Assembly: GCA_018340805.1 (NCBI GenBank)
Contig: JACMZG010001914.1
Coordinates: 14,690,474-14,754,473, forward strand
Reading direction: 5' to 3'
DNA from: Microvelia longipes
Lineage: Eukaryota; Arthropoda; Insecta; Hemiptera; Veliidae
DNA: 64,000 nt
The notes under the pieces are model-generated. The model saw nothing but the letters and a program-made list of their open reading frames with translations, made no database searches and was not told the DNA's origin. This document shows, piece by piece, positions 43,380-54,035 of this stretch. Both the position numbers and the translations under genes were made by a program. Numbering within the stretch: the first letter of the stretch is position 1; each line of letters begins with the position of its first letter.

Positions 43380-43815
43380 CCCGCCAAGTCATGTCCGAGA
43401 CAGTCATTGGCCTTTTAATTTTAAGTCGCTAGGTTGGCAATACTGAAGGACCTTATCTAAATTGAGAGGCAATCATCAGCTTCTTCTTCTTGGTGGCGTG
43501 CTAGCAATGTGAACAAGGTTTATAGCTCTTTCTCTGATTTTATGAGATGTCATACAACCTAGAGGTGATTGTGAAGACAAATCATAACTGATTTTAGCAG
43601 TTTAGACAATTGCAACATAGATCCAGGACCAAACAAATGACATTGATGAATGAATAAAACAAAAAGGGTTGAGTCAGGACAACAAAAATCCTTTACATAT
43701 ACCCTTGCCAACACTACCTCTAACGTTGAATAGCTAGATTTTTAATCCACTATGCTCCACATCGCTCTGAAACGCCAATGACCGGCTCCAATCAAAACGG
43801 ACATGACTTGGCGGG
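43380..43815. mobile_element. 436-bp TIR element
   Basis: Left CCCGCCAAGTCATGTCCG and right CGGACATGACTTGGCGGG are perfect 18-bp inverted repeats. GTCATTGGCC near the left end recurs inverted as GCCAATGACCGG near the right end. No ORF, no clear TSD. Confidence 0.75.
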
Positions 43816-44189
43816 ACAGAAGCCAAAGACTTGGCGGGGAGTTTCTAACTACACAAGTGGTTTCTGGTAAAATATACAATGGTATACATTGGCATTAGTA
43901 GGACTGTTTCATTGACTTAGCAGGGTAACTTTTCTTTTTGACTTGATGGGGCGGAACGCTGCTGCGTTCCTAAATATAAGAAATGATAAGGGGGTATTAC
44001 CTTTATTTGACCTCCTGATTACAGAAACTAAATAAAATCTAGGGTTAAGGTTGTATAAGTCCACAAAGAATCCTCGCCTCCTGAAAATAGGGGAAAATTG
44101 TATGAACAAAAATTATTTTTTTATCATAAGTATAAGTTTCTATACACAACATTGCTAAAATTAGTACTGTAATATTTAATAAAAGGGCT

Positions 44190-44455
44190 CACTTCGCTCG
44201 CTAGGTAGTAGTTGTGCTACTACAGCGGTGAACTGATTTCTGTACAACTATCAACTCTCTAGCACAAATATACTGGTAGCTACGATGATAGCAGACACAC
44301 ATAGAACACATAGAACCAAACAACTTTGTAAAAACCATTTAGGAGCCTTTTAAAACACTTAAAACGGATAATTTCGGCGACATGCCGGTATCGGAGTTTT
44401 TTGCAAACACAATACTTTCCTTATATACCTAGGGTATAAATAAGGAAAAGTAAAA
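44190..44455 (-). mobile_element. Dispersed family A, copy 4
   Basis: Contains CTACTACAGCGGTGAACTGA, GTACAACTATCAACTCTCTA, a CACACATAGAA run and the palindromic end AATACTTTCCTTATATACCT with GGTATAAATAAGGAAAAGTA. It lies just upstream of the TLP-3 exon. Confidence 0.7.
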
Positions 44456-44617
44456 ACTTCAGGTGGACCATCACGGTGCATGAGGTCATTTAATAGCATA
44501 ATATTTATATATTATCTTATTTATATATTAAGAGGTCATTAATATTTGATCACGCAATATCCGCACCTATATTTTTGTGTACAAATAAGTACTAAAGTTT
44601 GTTGATATGTATTGCAG

Positions 44618-45123
44618 GAAACTGCGATAATGGAATCGAGTGTAATGGAAATATTGGTGCTAAGCCGGCCTCACTTGCCGAAATCAAATTTGAAGGTGAT
44701 CAAGGAAACGATTTTTACGATATAAGTTTAGTCGATGGATTTAATTTGCCAATCTCAATGGAACCTATCGAAGGAACTTTTACTGGAGACGGCAGCAGCA
44801 AGTATAACTGTGGAATAGCAAGTTGCCCCAGCGATATAAACGCTAACTGCCCAGAAGAACTTACTCAAAAGAACAGTGAGGGTAATACAGTAGCTTGTAA
44901 ATCAGCTTGCACAGCATTCAATACAGATGAATACTGTTGCACTGGACAGTACAAATCTTCAGATCAATGCACAAGGCTTATCTGGCAAACAGACTATCCA
45001 AGTTTCTTCAAGCAGGCTTGTCCTGATGCTTATTCATTCGCTTACGACGACGCAACCAGCACATTCGCTTGCAGAAGCATTGACGGAGGTTCATCCGGAT
45101 ACTTAATAAAATTTTGTCCTTAA
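44618..45123 (+). CDS. TLP-3, orphan thaumatin-like exon 2
   Basis: Acceptor ATTGCAG (44611-44617) followed by an intact 506-bp exon with stop TAA, reading GNCDNGIECNGNIGAKP onwards. All 13 cysteines of a TLP exon 2 are present, as are SLAEIKF, FYDISLVDGFN and AYDD. Differences from its paralogs: GD to GN at the signature, and CGIASC instead of CGRAGC, so an arginine is lost. No exon 1 with a signal peptide lies between TLP-2 and this exon. Either exon 1 was lost or diverged beyond recognition, or TLP-2 exon 1 (same phase) is spliced to it over about 6.8 kb. The open frame suggests it is still selected. AATAAA at 45155-45160. Confidence 0.85.
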
Positions 45124-45154
45124 AATTTCTTTGTATCTTTGACTACTGACTAAT

Positions 45155-45160
45155 AATAAA
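45155..45160 (+). terminator. Polyadenylation signal after TLP-3
   Basis: AATAAA about 30 bp after the TLP-3 stop codon, showing that this exon keeps its own 3' end. Confidence 0.55.
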
Positions 45161-45354
45161 TTTAAATATTTGCATAGATTAACGTTTTTAAATTCTTACT
45201 TCTACTTTTGTAATTCTCTAAACCACAAAAAAAGTTGAATAATAATCAAATCAGGTTCAAACATCAATCAATTTACAAAGTAGTTGTCCACTATATTTGA
45301 AAAAGTAAATTATTCATTTAAATCACATTTGATTATGGTTTTAAACTTGGTCAT

Positions 45355-45782
45355 ATCATTCGTCCTGGCATGCTAAACTTATCCTTTGTCCTAGCATGCT
45401 AAACTTATTCTTTGTCCTAGCATCTAAACTTATCCTTTGTCCTGGCATAAACTATTCTTTGTCCTGGCGTGCTAACTTATTCTTTGTCCTGCATGCTAAA
45501 CTTATTCTTTGTTGCTAAACTTATCCTTTGTCCTGGCATGCTAAACGTATCCTTTGTCCTGGCATGGTAAACTTATTTTGTCCTAGCATGCTAAACTTAT
45601 CCTTTGTCCTGGCATGCTAAACTTATCCTTTGTCCTGTCATGCTAAACTTATCCTTTGTCCTGGCAGACTAAACTTATCCTTTGTCCTACCATGCTAAAC
45701 TTATCCTTTGCCCTGGCATGCTAAACTTATCCTTTGTCCTACCATACTAAACTTATCTTTTGTCCTGGCGTGCTAAATGCTT
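45355..45782. repeat. ~27-bp tandem repeat
   Basis: About 15-16 units of CTTTGTCCTGGCATGCTAAA plus CTTATC, some shortened. Contains the palindromic GCATGC. Non-coding minisatellite in the 3' flank of TLP-3. Confidence 0.92.
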
Positions 45783-46520
45783 GATTTTAGAAATTTTTCA
45801 AATTCGATATTGTACTGGGACTAAACCTAATTGGCTAGTATTTAGTCATTAGTGTTATTTGATTCGTTAAAAAACTTACCTATGTTCTAAATATACATTT
45901 ATATTCGTCTTCAGCTACTTAAATTTTTCAGTGGGCAGCACAGTTCATAAGATATTTAAATTAATGAATGCAATTTTTTTTATAAAGGCTAGCTTAACGG
46001 CAAAATGCTTCTATAACTTTAAGCTAATAGGTACAGCCTTGTTCCATAATTGTCATTTTTTATCGGCAATGAATTTCAATATTACTTCAAATCTTTTGGT
46101 CCCCTCAAGACATCTCTCACACAACAGGATACTTCCTTACAAATCAAACTTTTTTATTAAAAAATTAAATTGGAAGTATAAATTTCGGTAGTAAAATTAG
46201 AACTTAGTTTATCTTGTCAAGTATCTTGTTTATAAAGATATTATCAAGAGATAAAATTATTACGTGATGAAATATTGAATATAAGTTCAAAAATATTGAA
46301 AGATTGTATCTAAAAAGAGGCCTTGTTTAACTTAGCCCAGTAAAATCTCTAAAACAAAAATTTGAATCTTTTATTTTGAATTCCGACTCTTTTATTACGT
46401 TTTTCTCAAAAAACTCCTTGTGTAAACATCGTTTACTTTTTTCTTCCTTCTTTTACAAGAGGCCTACTTATTATTGCTATTAGCATAGGTTCTTTATATA
46501 CACAAACCCTTTAAAAAATA
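45783..46520. other. No gene seen
   Basis: AT-rich. The 86-residue ORF at 45931-46191 has no recognisable domain. Confidence 0.4.
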
Positions 46521-46522
46521 GT

Positions 46523-46642
46523 CTAAATTTAGAAGAGAGTAAAGAAAGAAAATCTTTTAAATTGCAATAAGATTAATCCTAATGCATAGAATATTGATAA
46601 ACCTGATTTAAACAGGTAAAAAATAAGCAGCTCATTCATAAA
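46523..46642. repeat. ~118-bp repeat shared with 58956-59080
   Basis: Almost identical to 58956-59080 (AGTCTAAATTTAGAAGAGA to GCAGCTCATTCATAAAAA). Both lie in the 3' flanks of TLP genes, so this is either part of the TLP-3/TLP-4 duplication unit or an independent repeat. Confidence 0.75.
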
Positions 46643-46739
46643 AAAATTCTGGAGCATTTCCTTTGGAAAATACAGGAAAAATGAGTTATTGAGTAACTGC
46701 TTAGGTTCTAATTCATGAACCGGAACCACGTAATGGGCA

Positions 46740-47535
46740 TGGTTCTTGCATAAGCAAGAAATGGGTTGTTTAGCACGGAAACACGCATTCTAAATGAAAT
46801 TCGCCCGACAGCGGACCACCGCGCCGGAATTATTTATTTAGTAGTTGTAAACTTATATAATGTAAAAAACTATAAAAATTATCGTTCCAACCTGGATTGT
46901 TGTTAAGCAAAGAAACGCGCATCCAAAGGAAATTCGCCCGACATGCGGACCACCGCGCCAGAATTTTTATAATTACGTTTAGTCTTAAGTTTTAATTGTT
47001 TCAACTTTTTATTATAAATATTTATTTAAGAATAAAAATTAACTGTTTACTGTATTTTGTGTTAACCTAATCCTGTAAGATTTGTTACTCCTAATCATAG
47101 TCATGATACTAAAACCTCCGCATAACTTGTACGTATTACATCTTAGCATGTTGTGAACTTTTTGCCTATTCACTTAATCCAAGTTTACATCTAGGTATTA
47201 ATTACCTTGATTAAAGAAAATGCGGTAAAACCATATTAAGTAAATTTTCTAAAAACTTTTAAAAAAACCAACTGAGCATAAAACTAGTGCAAATAATAGT
47301 GAGCACTGCCAATTTTAGAGGCATAGTTTTGTATAGCCAACAGGATAATTGTGCGCAATCCCTTTGAAAATATAGAAAAAATGAGTTACGAATAGTCGGA
47401 ATAGTGCTTGATGATTAAGTAACTGCTCATGTTACAAAGCATAAACCGGAACCTTAAGCATGAAATGGATTATTAAGCACGGAAACACGCATTTCAAAGG
47501 AAATTCGCCCGACAAGCGAACTACCGCGCCAAAAT
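46740..47535. repeat. Three copies of family F
   Basis: Three copies of a block with AAATTCGCCCGACA, GCGGACCACCGCGCC and AAACACGCAT-type words, at about 46760-46835, 46900-46965 and 47465-47535. The first and third are preceded by related GAACCGGAACC sequence. GC-rich words stand out in AT-rich surroundings. Non-coding; type unknown. Confidence 0.6.
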
Positions 47536-47734
47536 ATTTAAGTTTTGAGAAGTTATGTGTAGAAGTAGTATTAGTAGACTGTTATTTAAATAATCCTAAC
47601 GTTGTTTAATTTTTATTCTGTAAGTACCTTAATTATCCATTTGATCCTTTCTTTTATTTTCACTTTAGTGGTTACGTTACGTAATTTAATCTAATAAAAG
47701 AGAAAGAAGTTTCTCCACAAAAATATATTCTTAA

Positions 47735-47778
47735 TAGCAAAGCGCTTTCAACCTAACAAGAGGTCATCATCAGTGCTA
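47735..47778 (-). ncRNA. Hammerhead-ribozyme-like motif (left arm)
   Basis: Minus-strand counterpart of the motif at 47941-47982, with TAGCA/TGCTA stem I and the longer TGACCT/AGGTT stem II version found also at 39200-39243. Confidence 0.6.
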
Positions 47779-47940
47779 GCCGTTGAATAAAGAAGAGGGT
47801 GATAGATGAGTCTTATAGATCAGATATCAAAGATAGACCCTCTTTGATATCTTTGAGTCTATCTTCGAGTCCCTCTTTGAGTCTATCTTTGATATCTGAT
47901 CTATAAGACTCATCTATCACCCTCTTCTTTATTCAACGGC

Positions 47941-47982
47941 TAGCACTGATGAACCTCTTGTTAGGTTGAAAGCGCTTTGCTA
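47941..47982 (+). ncRNA. Hammerhead-ribozyme-like motif (right arm)
   Basis: Stem I TAGCA (47941-47945), core CTGATGA (47946-47952), stem II ACCT/AGGT (47953-47956 with 47963-47966), an unpaired T, GAAA (47968-47971), stem III AGCGCT (47971-47976), T47977 as cleavage position, and TGCTA (47978-47982) closing a 5-bp stem I. Here core and stem II are directly joined, closer to the consensus than in the left arm. Confidence 0.65.
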
Positions 47983-48230
47983 TTAAGAATATATTTTTGT
48001 GGAGGGACTTCTTCTCTTTTATTAAGATGAACTCCATTAACGCTCACCTTAGTTTTCTTTAATTTAATCTATGTTACATTTATGTCATATATAATTTTAA
48101 CATAAAGTTTGTGAACATGAGTATTCCTGGGGTCAGGCGAAGTATAGTCGTTTTAAGAAGTAAGAAGTTGTTATTCTAGTCCCAGTGTCTTATAAAAAAA
48201 TACTAATGATATACAATGGTCACTAATACC

Positions 48231-48232
<2 letters not shown>

Positions 48233-48324
<92 letters not shown>
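48233..48324. repeat. (TA)n microsatellite
   Basis: About 90 bp of pure TA dinucleotides. Confidence 0.95.
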
Positions 48325-48328
<4 letters not shown>

Positions 48329-48731
48329 TATAATAAAATAACTTTAAATCTATTTAAATTTTTATTAATATTTTTTTTTAATCACCAAGTTTTGATAATG
48401 TTATGTGTTATATGTATGTTTACTGCGCGTTGTTTGCATGTTAAAAAAAATGTTTTAAGTTCTAAATTACCAAAAAAAAAAAAATAATAATAATAATAAT
48501 AATTTAATACAAACAATAATTAACAACACATTATATTATGAAATAAAGATAAAACAAAATAAAAATTTATAAATATATGTTTATTATAACTAATGTAAAA
48601 TAATGTTAAAAAACTAATGCATGTGCAACTCCGGCTGACGGTTCATAAACCATGCCTAAAATGTAATGTATAAACATTGTATTTATATGTTTGCAAAATA
48701 TACATTGTTCTATTCTATTCTATATATATAT

Positions 48732-49385
48732 TAGGGTGGCCCTTAAAAATGAACTTTCTTTTTTCTTTGCTCCCAACCCTAATTTTGTTCGAATATATGA
48801 AAAAAAATTCCATAAAAATTTCAGCCCGATCGGGGGTGATTAACAGGTGCCGCCGGGCCTTTAAAGTTTTATAGGTGTCAAAATTCGTCAAAATTGTGAT
48901 TTTCGTGACAATTTTTTTTCTGTGATTTTTTACATTATGTTTTAGGTAAAAACAATACCTAACCCACTAATAAGACACTATGAACTTATCATTATGACCT
49001 AACATTTTCTTAGTTTGTACTTACTCTGATATTTAATGGTGGACATATATATTTTTTCTGAAAAAATTATCAAAAAACAATTTTTTTTCTCTACACTGCA
49101 AAGTATAACTCATATAATATGTTTTTTGTTATCAATTCATTGGCATATTATGTTCTTGTATACTGTTTTCTATATTTTAGACCAATAATTGGTTAATTTT
49201 ACCAAAATTAGCAGACCTAATGTGAAACATACAAAACACTGTCATCCTATCTCGCAGTAGGTGAAAGCTAAGTAATGAGTATAATAGTCCAATTCAGTTT
49301 TAAGAATTTTCAATTAGTTTTTTGGTTTGAATTTATTTTCAAACAAGCCATTATTGCGACATTTGAAACTTTGTGTTTTACCCCC
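48732..49385. repeat. Left long terminal inverted repeat
   Basis: Inverted copy of 51423-52080. It ends inward at a poly(C) tract; a second, longer poly(C) tract follows at about 49405-49422. Confidence 0.85.
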
Positions 49386-49689
49386 CCCCCCCTCTTTGCC
49401 GACCCCCCCCCCCCCCCCCCCCAATGAATGAATGGTACTATGAATGAATCATTTTAATCCCTTTGACTTACTTAAAAAAAAGTTCCAGTCTTGGTTCAGA
49501 AAACAAACTGTTACCATCAAATCTGTTTAAATTTCTTTTTTAAATCAAGTGTTTGGTTTAAGTTGTTTGTTAGTTATAAAATTACAAGTGAAAGAATTCT
49601 ACGTTCTGACCATCCTTTTTTAGTAGGTCCTGTTTCCACCAGATTACTGGGGGCAAACTTCCTTCTAACAGACAAGTGTGTTGTTTTTA

Positions 49690-51190
49690 TAATCTCAAAA
49701 TAATCAAGTTAGATGTAAAACATAGTGCTGAATTGATGATAAAGGAGGTTAGCATCTTTTGGGAAAAAGCAAGAATCCCTACAAAAAGAAAAGACCACTG
49801 CAGTGAGATTTTAATCAAATTATAAAACGATTGGAGTTGTCTTCAGAAATATTCTTCTAAAACGACTGAGTTTGCTATCAGTAGTAGTTTTGCATTTACA
49901 GACAGGCTGGATGATTTATTTGATATTGCCCATAGTGACGCCGAAAATCAAATAAAAATTCAGGAGGACATAGAGTTTTTGCGGATGCAAAGAATGAAAG
50001 GGCGACCTGGTGTTATGCTGGGAGTTGATATTAAGTTACACAGGGCAGAATAGAGAATTGCAGAACGGAAGGAGGAAGAGGTCCGTTGAAAAGTCGATGC
50101 ATGGAGGATATTGATCGATCTAGTTTGTTTGCGGAATTGCTACCAAGCACCAGCAGCAGTAGTAGCACAGACGACAGTGAGGAAGTTTCAGATGAGCTTG
50201 TCTCTGATGCAATTTTTCCTTCATCGTCAGGTTTTAGAGGAACTGTTGATTTTTTTAATGATCGCCTAGCAGCAACGTTAGATAGGTGCAAAGTTAGAGA
50301 CAGAGATGCTGTTCATATATTAGTTGCCACAGCAGAAGCGTTAGGCCATAATGCAAAGAACTTGGTAATTAACAGAAATTCAATAAGCCATAAACGATCC
50401 CAGTTTTAGATTTTTAGATACAATGAATTGTTAAAAACCTTTAGTATTGATAGAATTCAGTGTGCTGTTGTGCATTGGGATGGGAAGCTTCTTTCTAATA
50501 TTACAAAAGACAGTAAGATAGAAAGGTTGGCAGTTCTTATTTCATATGGCGGAAAAGACAAGTTGATGGACCATGGAGCTTAGAGCATACCACAGGCTAC
50601 TAGAGCAGAATAAGCCGCCGCAGTCTATAGATGTCTTGAAGAATGGGACTTCTTGATTCAGTTCAAGCGATGTGTTTTACACCACGGCATCGAACACCAG
50701 TAAGAACAATGGAGCTTGCAGAAATATTGAGAACCTCTTAGAAAAGGATTTTCTATACCTGCCTTGTAGGCACAACGTATTTGAAGTGGTGTTAAAGGGT
50801 GTATTCAATGAAGTGGTGGGACCGACTTTTGGGTCAGATGTTCCACTGTTTTCTAGGTTCAGAAATTCATGGGGTCAGATAGACTCTAAAATATAGTCTT
50901 CTGATCTCAGAAGTTTAATAAGAGATATGCGTGACTTCTTCGTAAAAAGTTTCAAAGAAAAACAATTAAGAGAAGATAACAGGGTGCTAATGGAGCTGGC
51001 AGTGATTTTTCTAGGAGAGACCCTGCCTCGAGGAGTGTCATTTAGAAAGTCAGGTGCTATTAGCCATGCAATATGGATGTCGAAGGCGATCTATTGTTCA
51101 AAAATTTATTTATTTAGAAGTGACTTCAAGTTGTCTACCAAAGAAAAATCTTCGATGAGAAAAATTAACATTTTTCTTATATTTATATAA
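49690..51190 (+). pseudogene. Eroded transposon protein, unnamed family
   Basis: Plus-strand coding remnants in several frames. In order: DRLDDLFDIAHSDAE and EFLRMQRMKGRPGVM (49905-50020); a Ser/Asp-rich linker (50150-50230); CAVVHWDGKLL (about 50460-50495); FYTTASNTSKNNGACRNIEN (50675-50735); LPCRHNVFEVVLKGVF (about 50760); GSDVPLFSRFRNSWGQID (50835-50890); LMELAVIFLGETLPRGVSF and HAIWMSKAIYCSKIY (50985-51110). I recall similar block order in uncharacterised multi-copy proteins of insects. Asp in HWDG, the FYTT position (Asp expected from that recollection) and Glu in NIENLLE could be a DDE triad, with the middle residue mutated here. Stops and frame changes make it a pseudogene. Confidence 0.7.
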
Positions 51191-51422
51191 GAATATTTAT
51201 ATTTATATAAGAAAGTGTATTTAAGCATGGTGACACAAGTGCGAGTAAGGCCCCAATGTCTGACTTGCATTTTTTCAGTCATTAGTCAATTACGAGGCTA
51301 TAGATTCAAAAATTAGCAATGCTATACTAAAAAATGTATTAACCATTTGTTAATGATTAATAAATTCGGTAAGGGAAAAGGAAGGGTCAGGCAAAGGGGG
51401 AGGGGGAAGGGGGGGGTAACAC

Positions 51423-52080
51423 ACAAAGTTTCAAATGTCGCAATAATGGCTTGTTTGAAAATAAATTCAAACCAAAAAACTAATTGAAAATTCTTGAAAC
51501 TGAATTGGACTATTATACTCATTACTTAGCTTTCACCTACTGCGAGATAGGATGACAGTTTTTTGTATGTTTCACATTAGGTCTGCTAATTTTGGTAAAA
51601 TTAACCAATTATTGGTCTTAAAATATAGAAAACAGTATACAAGAACATAATATGCCAATGAATTGATAACAAAAAAACATATTATATGAGTTATACTTTG
51701 CAGTGTAGAGAAAAAAAAAATGTTTTTTAAAAAATGTTTCAGAAAAAATTTATATGTCCACCATTAAATCTCAGATTAAGTACAAACTAAGATGATTTCA
51801 GGCCATAATGATAAGTTTATAGTGTCTTATTAGTGGGTTAGGTATTGTTTTTACCTAAAAAATAATGTAAAAAATCACAGAAAAAAAAATTGTCACGAAA
51901 ATCACAATTTTGACGAATTTTGACACCTGTAAAACTTCAAAGGCCCGGCGGCACCTGTTAATCACCCCCGATCGGGCTGAAATTTTTATGGAATTTTTTT
52001 TCATATATTCAAACAAAATTAGGGTTGGGAGCACAACATTTCTAACATTTTTTTTCACCCCTATAGCTAAGGGCCACCTA
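51423..52080. repeat. Right long terminal inverted repeat
   Basis: Inverted copy of 48732-49385, preceded inward by a G-rich run (about 51393-51417). ORFs on its minus strand match, in part, those of the left arm and are incidental. Confidence 0.85.
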
Positions 52081-52082
52081 AT

Positions 52083-52250
<168 letters not shown>

Positions 52251-52740
52251 TGATAATATTATTGAGTAGAGTAGATTGAGCAGTACTCTTTTAACTAAAA
52301 GAATTATAGTTGTAACTTTCATCAGGGTCAGGCGGAAGACCAGTTTAAAAACTGAGCCATGCCCCTTTTATTTTTTATCCTTGATTTTTTTTCAATTTTT
52401 ATATTTTGATTCCTTTGTAAAAGAAAATAATAAAGGTGTTATTTATTTATTTTTAGGTTGTATGGTGAAGAAATAGTTCTCAAAATCAAGTGGAAGTGAC
52501 TCTCATTCATTTTTACCCTCAGCTTCCAAAACGAGGAAAGAGTATTTTAATTACAAAAATTTAAAATATTCAGTTCAAAGTGAAGGGCTCGTTTTTAAGG
52601 AACTGCTGAAAAAATAAATACAATAAATTGATTTAAATGCATTTCAGAAATGCGGCTTTAACAGATTATTTTAATAATACATGTATATATGATTTTAAAT
52701 TGTTGTAATAATTTTAAATTGTTGTAAATTATTGTTTATA
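52251..52740. other. No gene seen
   Basis: AT-rich; nothing supportable. Confidence 0.4.
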
Positions 52741-53268
52741 ATAAAAGGGACGAAGAAAAGAGTCTCCACAAAATCATTAATTTATTCAAAGTGCTTTAAA
52801 CCAAACATGAGGTCATCATTAGTTTCTGTACAAATAAGCATAAATAATGAACATTAAAAGCAGTCAAAAGTAAAAAAAAGTTACAAAACAGTAAAGATCA
52901 ATAAAATAAAATAAAAAACAATGAAAATAAAATGAAATTACCAGAAATAATTAAAAGAAAAACAGCTATAAGAATGATATTAAAAATGTAATAAAATCAA
53001 AAAGAATATATGTTTTTCTTTTAGATATCTCTGGTTATCATTTTAGTTACCTTTTAGTTATCATTTTATTTCTTTATTGTTTTGTAACTTGCTTTTTATT
53101 ACTTTTGACTGTTTTTAGTTTTTATTATTTATACTTATTTGTTCAGGCACTGATGATAGTCTTGTCATCATAAGACTATCATCAGTCTTTGATGATATTC
53201 GCCCATCGGCTGAAAGCGCTTTGAATAAATTATTGATTTGGTGGAGAGACTCTGTTTTTTCGTTTCTT
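52741..53268. mobile_element. Degenerate relative of the hammerhead-like family
   Basis: Left end GAGTCTCCACAAAATCATTA with CAAAGTGCTTTAAACC and GAGGTCATCATTAG, and right end GGCTGAAAGCGCTTTGAATA with ATTGATTTGGTGGAGAGACT, are inverted relatives of each other and of 47694-48059. Cores are damaged (CTAATGA and TAAA instead of CTGATGA and GAAA in the left arm). A second small inverted repeat, GATGATAGTCTT/AAGACTATCATC, lies at 53153-53177. Confidence 0.6.
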
Positions 53269-53386
53269 TCTACATTTAGATATTTGAGACAGTAATGAGA
53301 TATAAGATGTTTCCAAAAACAGGTATACCAGTTCATGTAATTTGTTTAAAAGAAGAAGCCGTCGGCTACTGTTATAGAGATTATAT

Positions 53387-53691
53387 CTATTTAAAACAAG
53401 GTTGACTTCAGTTCTACAATTATTTAGAAAGAAAGCTATATATTTCAACCCCTTTGGGTCATCTTCTGGCTATATCCTCAAGAAAACAAAGAAATTTCTT
53501 TGTTTTATTTCTCATATGTAACTGTTTCTGTTATTTTTTAATTGTTTCTTTAGTCTATGTTACATTTTTCACTAAATGTAGTTGTTTTATAATCTTAAGA
53601 CGATATAGCCTGAAGATGACCTAAAGGGATTGAAATAAATAGGTTTCTTTCTAAATAATTGTAGAACTGAAGTCAACCATGTTTTAAATAG
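53387..53691. mobile_element. Fold-back element with degenerate hammerhead-like cores
   Basis: Arms of about 85 bp: CTATTTAAAACAAGGTTGAC to GGGTCATCTTCTGGCTATAT on the left, and its near reverse complement ATATAGCCTGAAGATGACCT to GTCAACCATGTTTTAAATAG on the right, around a 140-bp non-inverted middle. Each arm reads CTGAAGA (CAGAAGA in the left arm), a GACC/GG..TT stem and GAAA with flanking AGC/GCT, the same order as the better-preserved motifs. Confidence 0.65.
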
Positions 53692-53731
53692 TTATGGAGT
53701 TCTACAAAAAAGATTTTTCGCTAATTAACTT

Positions 53732-53998
53732 GTAGAGATTATATTACTAAAAGGGCTCTATTGGTTGAATTTTAAAACATTGGAAAAGAAATTCTAACCA
53801 CCATCGACTATCAATATAATCAAATGAACAGAAAAAATTACTGTAGAACATTTAAAATACAAAACAAAACACAAGCAAGATGTGAAAAGCAAATGACAAT
53901 GGATTTATTATACCTTTGACTTACTCTTCTCCGTATATTGTGAGACTATGCCTATACAACCTATATGGCCCCTCTAGTAATATATCTTTATGACTATT
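53732..53998. mobile_element. MITE family G, copy 1
   Basis: Ends TATATTACTAAAAGGGCTCT and GGCCCCTCTAGTAATATATC are inverted relatives. Internal blocks (GGTTGAATTTTAAAACATTG, GAAATTCTAACC, ACTTACTCTTC) match the nested copy at 63172-63500. Non-coding. Confidence 0.65.
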
Positions 53999-54035
53999 GG
54001 TCAAAGAGAGAAATGCAAAATAAAGTAACTTGGCT

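Larger units (their letters stand above)
47694..48059 (+). mobile_element. Inverted-dimer hammerhead-like retroposon with 12-bp TSD
   Basis: Two near-complementary arms of about 145 bp (47694-47836 and 47882-48028), followed by a roughly 31-bp tail (48029-48059), flanked by the direct repeat TAATTTAATCTA (47682-47693 and 48060-48071). Each arm is a copy of the monomer at 39120-39304, joined head to head through a short TCTATCTTTGA-type junction. The same plan (palindrome, 3' tail, 12-bp TSD) is seen at 4110-4473. Confidence 0.82.
48732..52080 (+). mobile_element. DNA transposon with ~650-bp terminal inverted repeats
   Basis: Ends TAGGGTGGCCCTTA and TAAGGGCCACCTA are inverted copies, and the inversion continues inward for about 650 bp (48732-49385 against 51423-52080). 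It covers CCCGATCGGGGGTGATTAAC, ACCTAACCCACTAATAAGAC, GTCTGCTAATTTTGG-type blocks and ACTTTGTGTTTTACCCCC. Arms differ at 15-45 bp from the tip. The flanks are TA-rich, so a TSD cannot be read. The interior carries an eroded plus-strand ORF (49690-51190). I cannot assign the superfamily. Confidence 0.85.

Noticed and set aside
50031..50291. Minus-strand ORF opposite the serine-rich linker of the long-TIR transposon
   Set aside because: A shadow of the plus-strand coding remnant, which has the conserved blocks.
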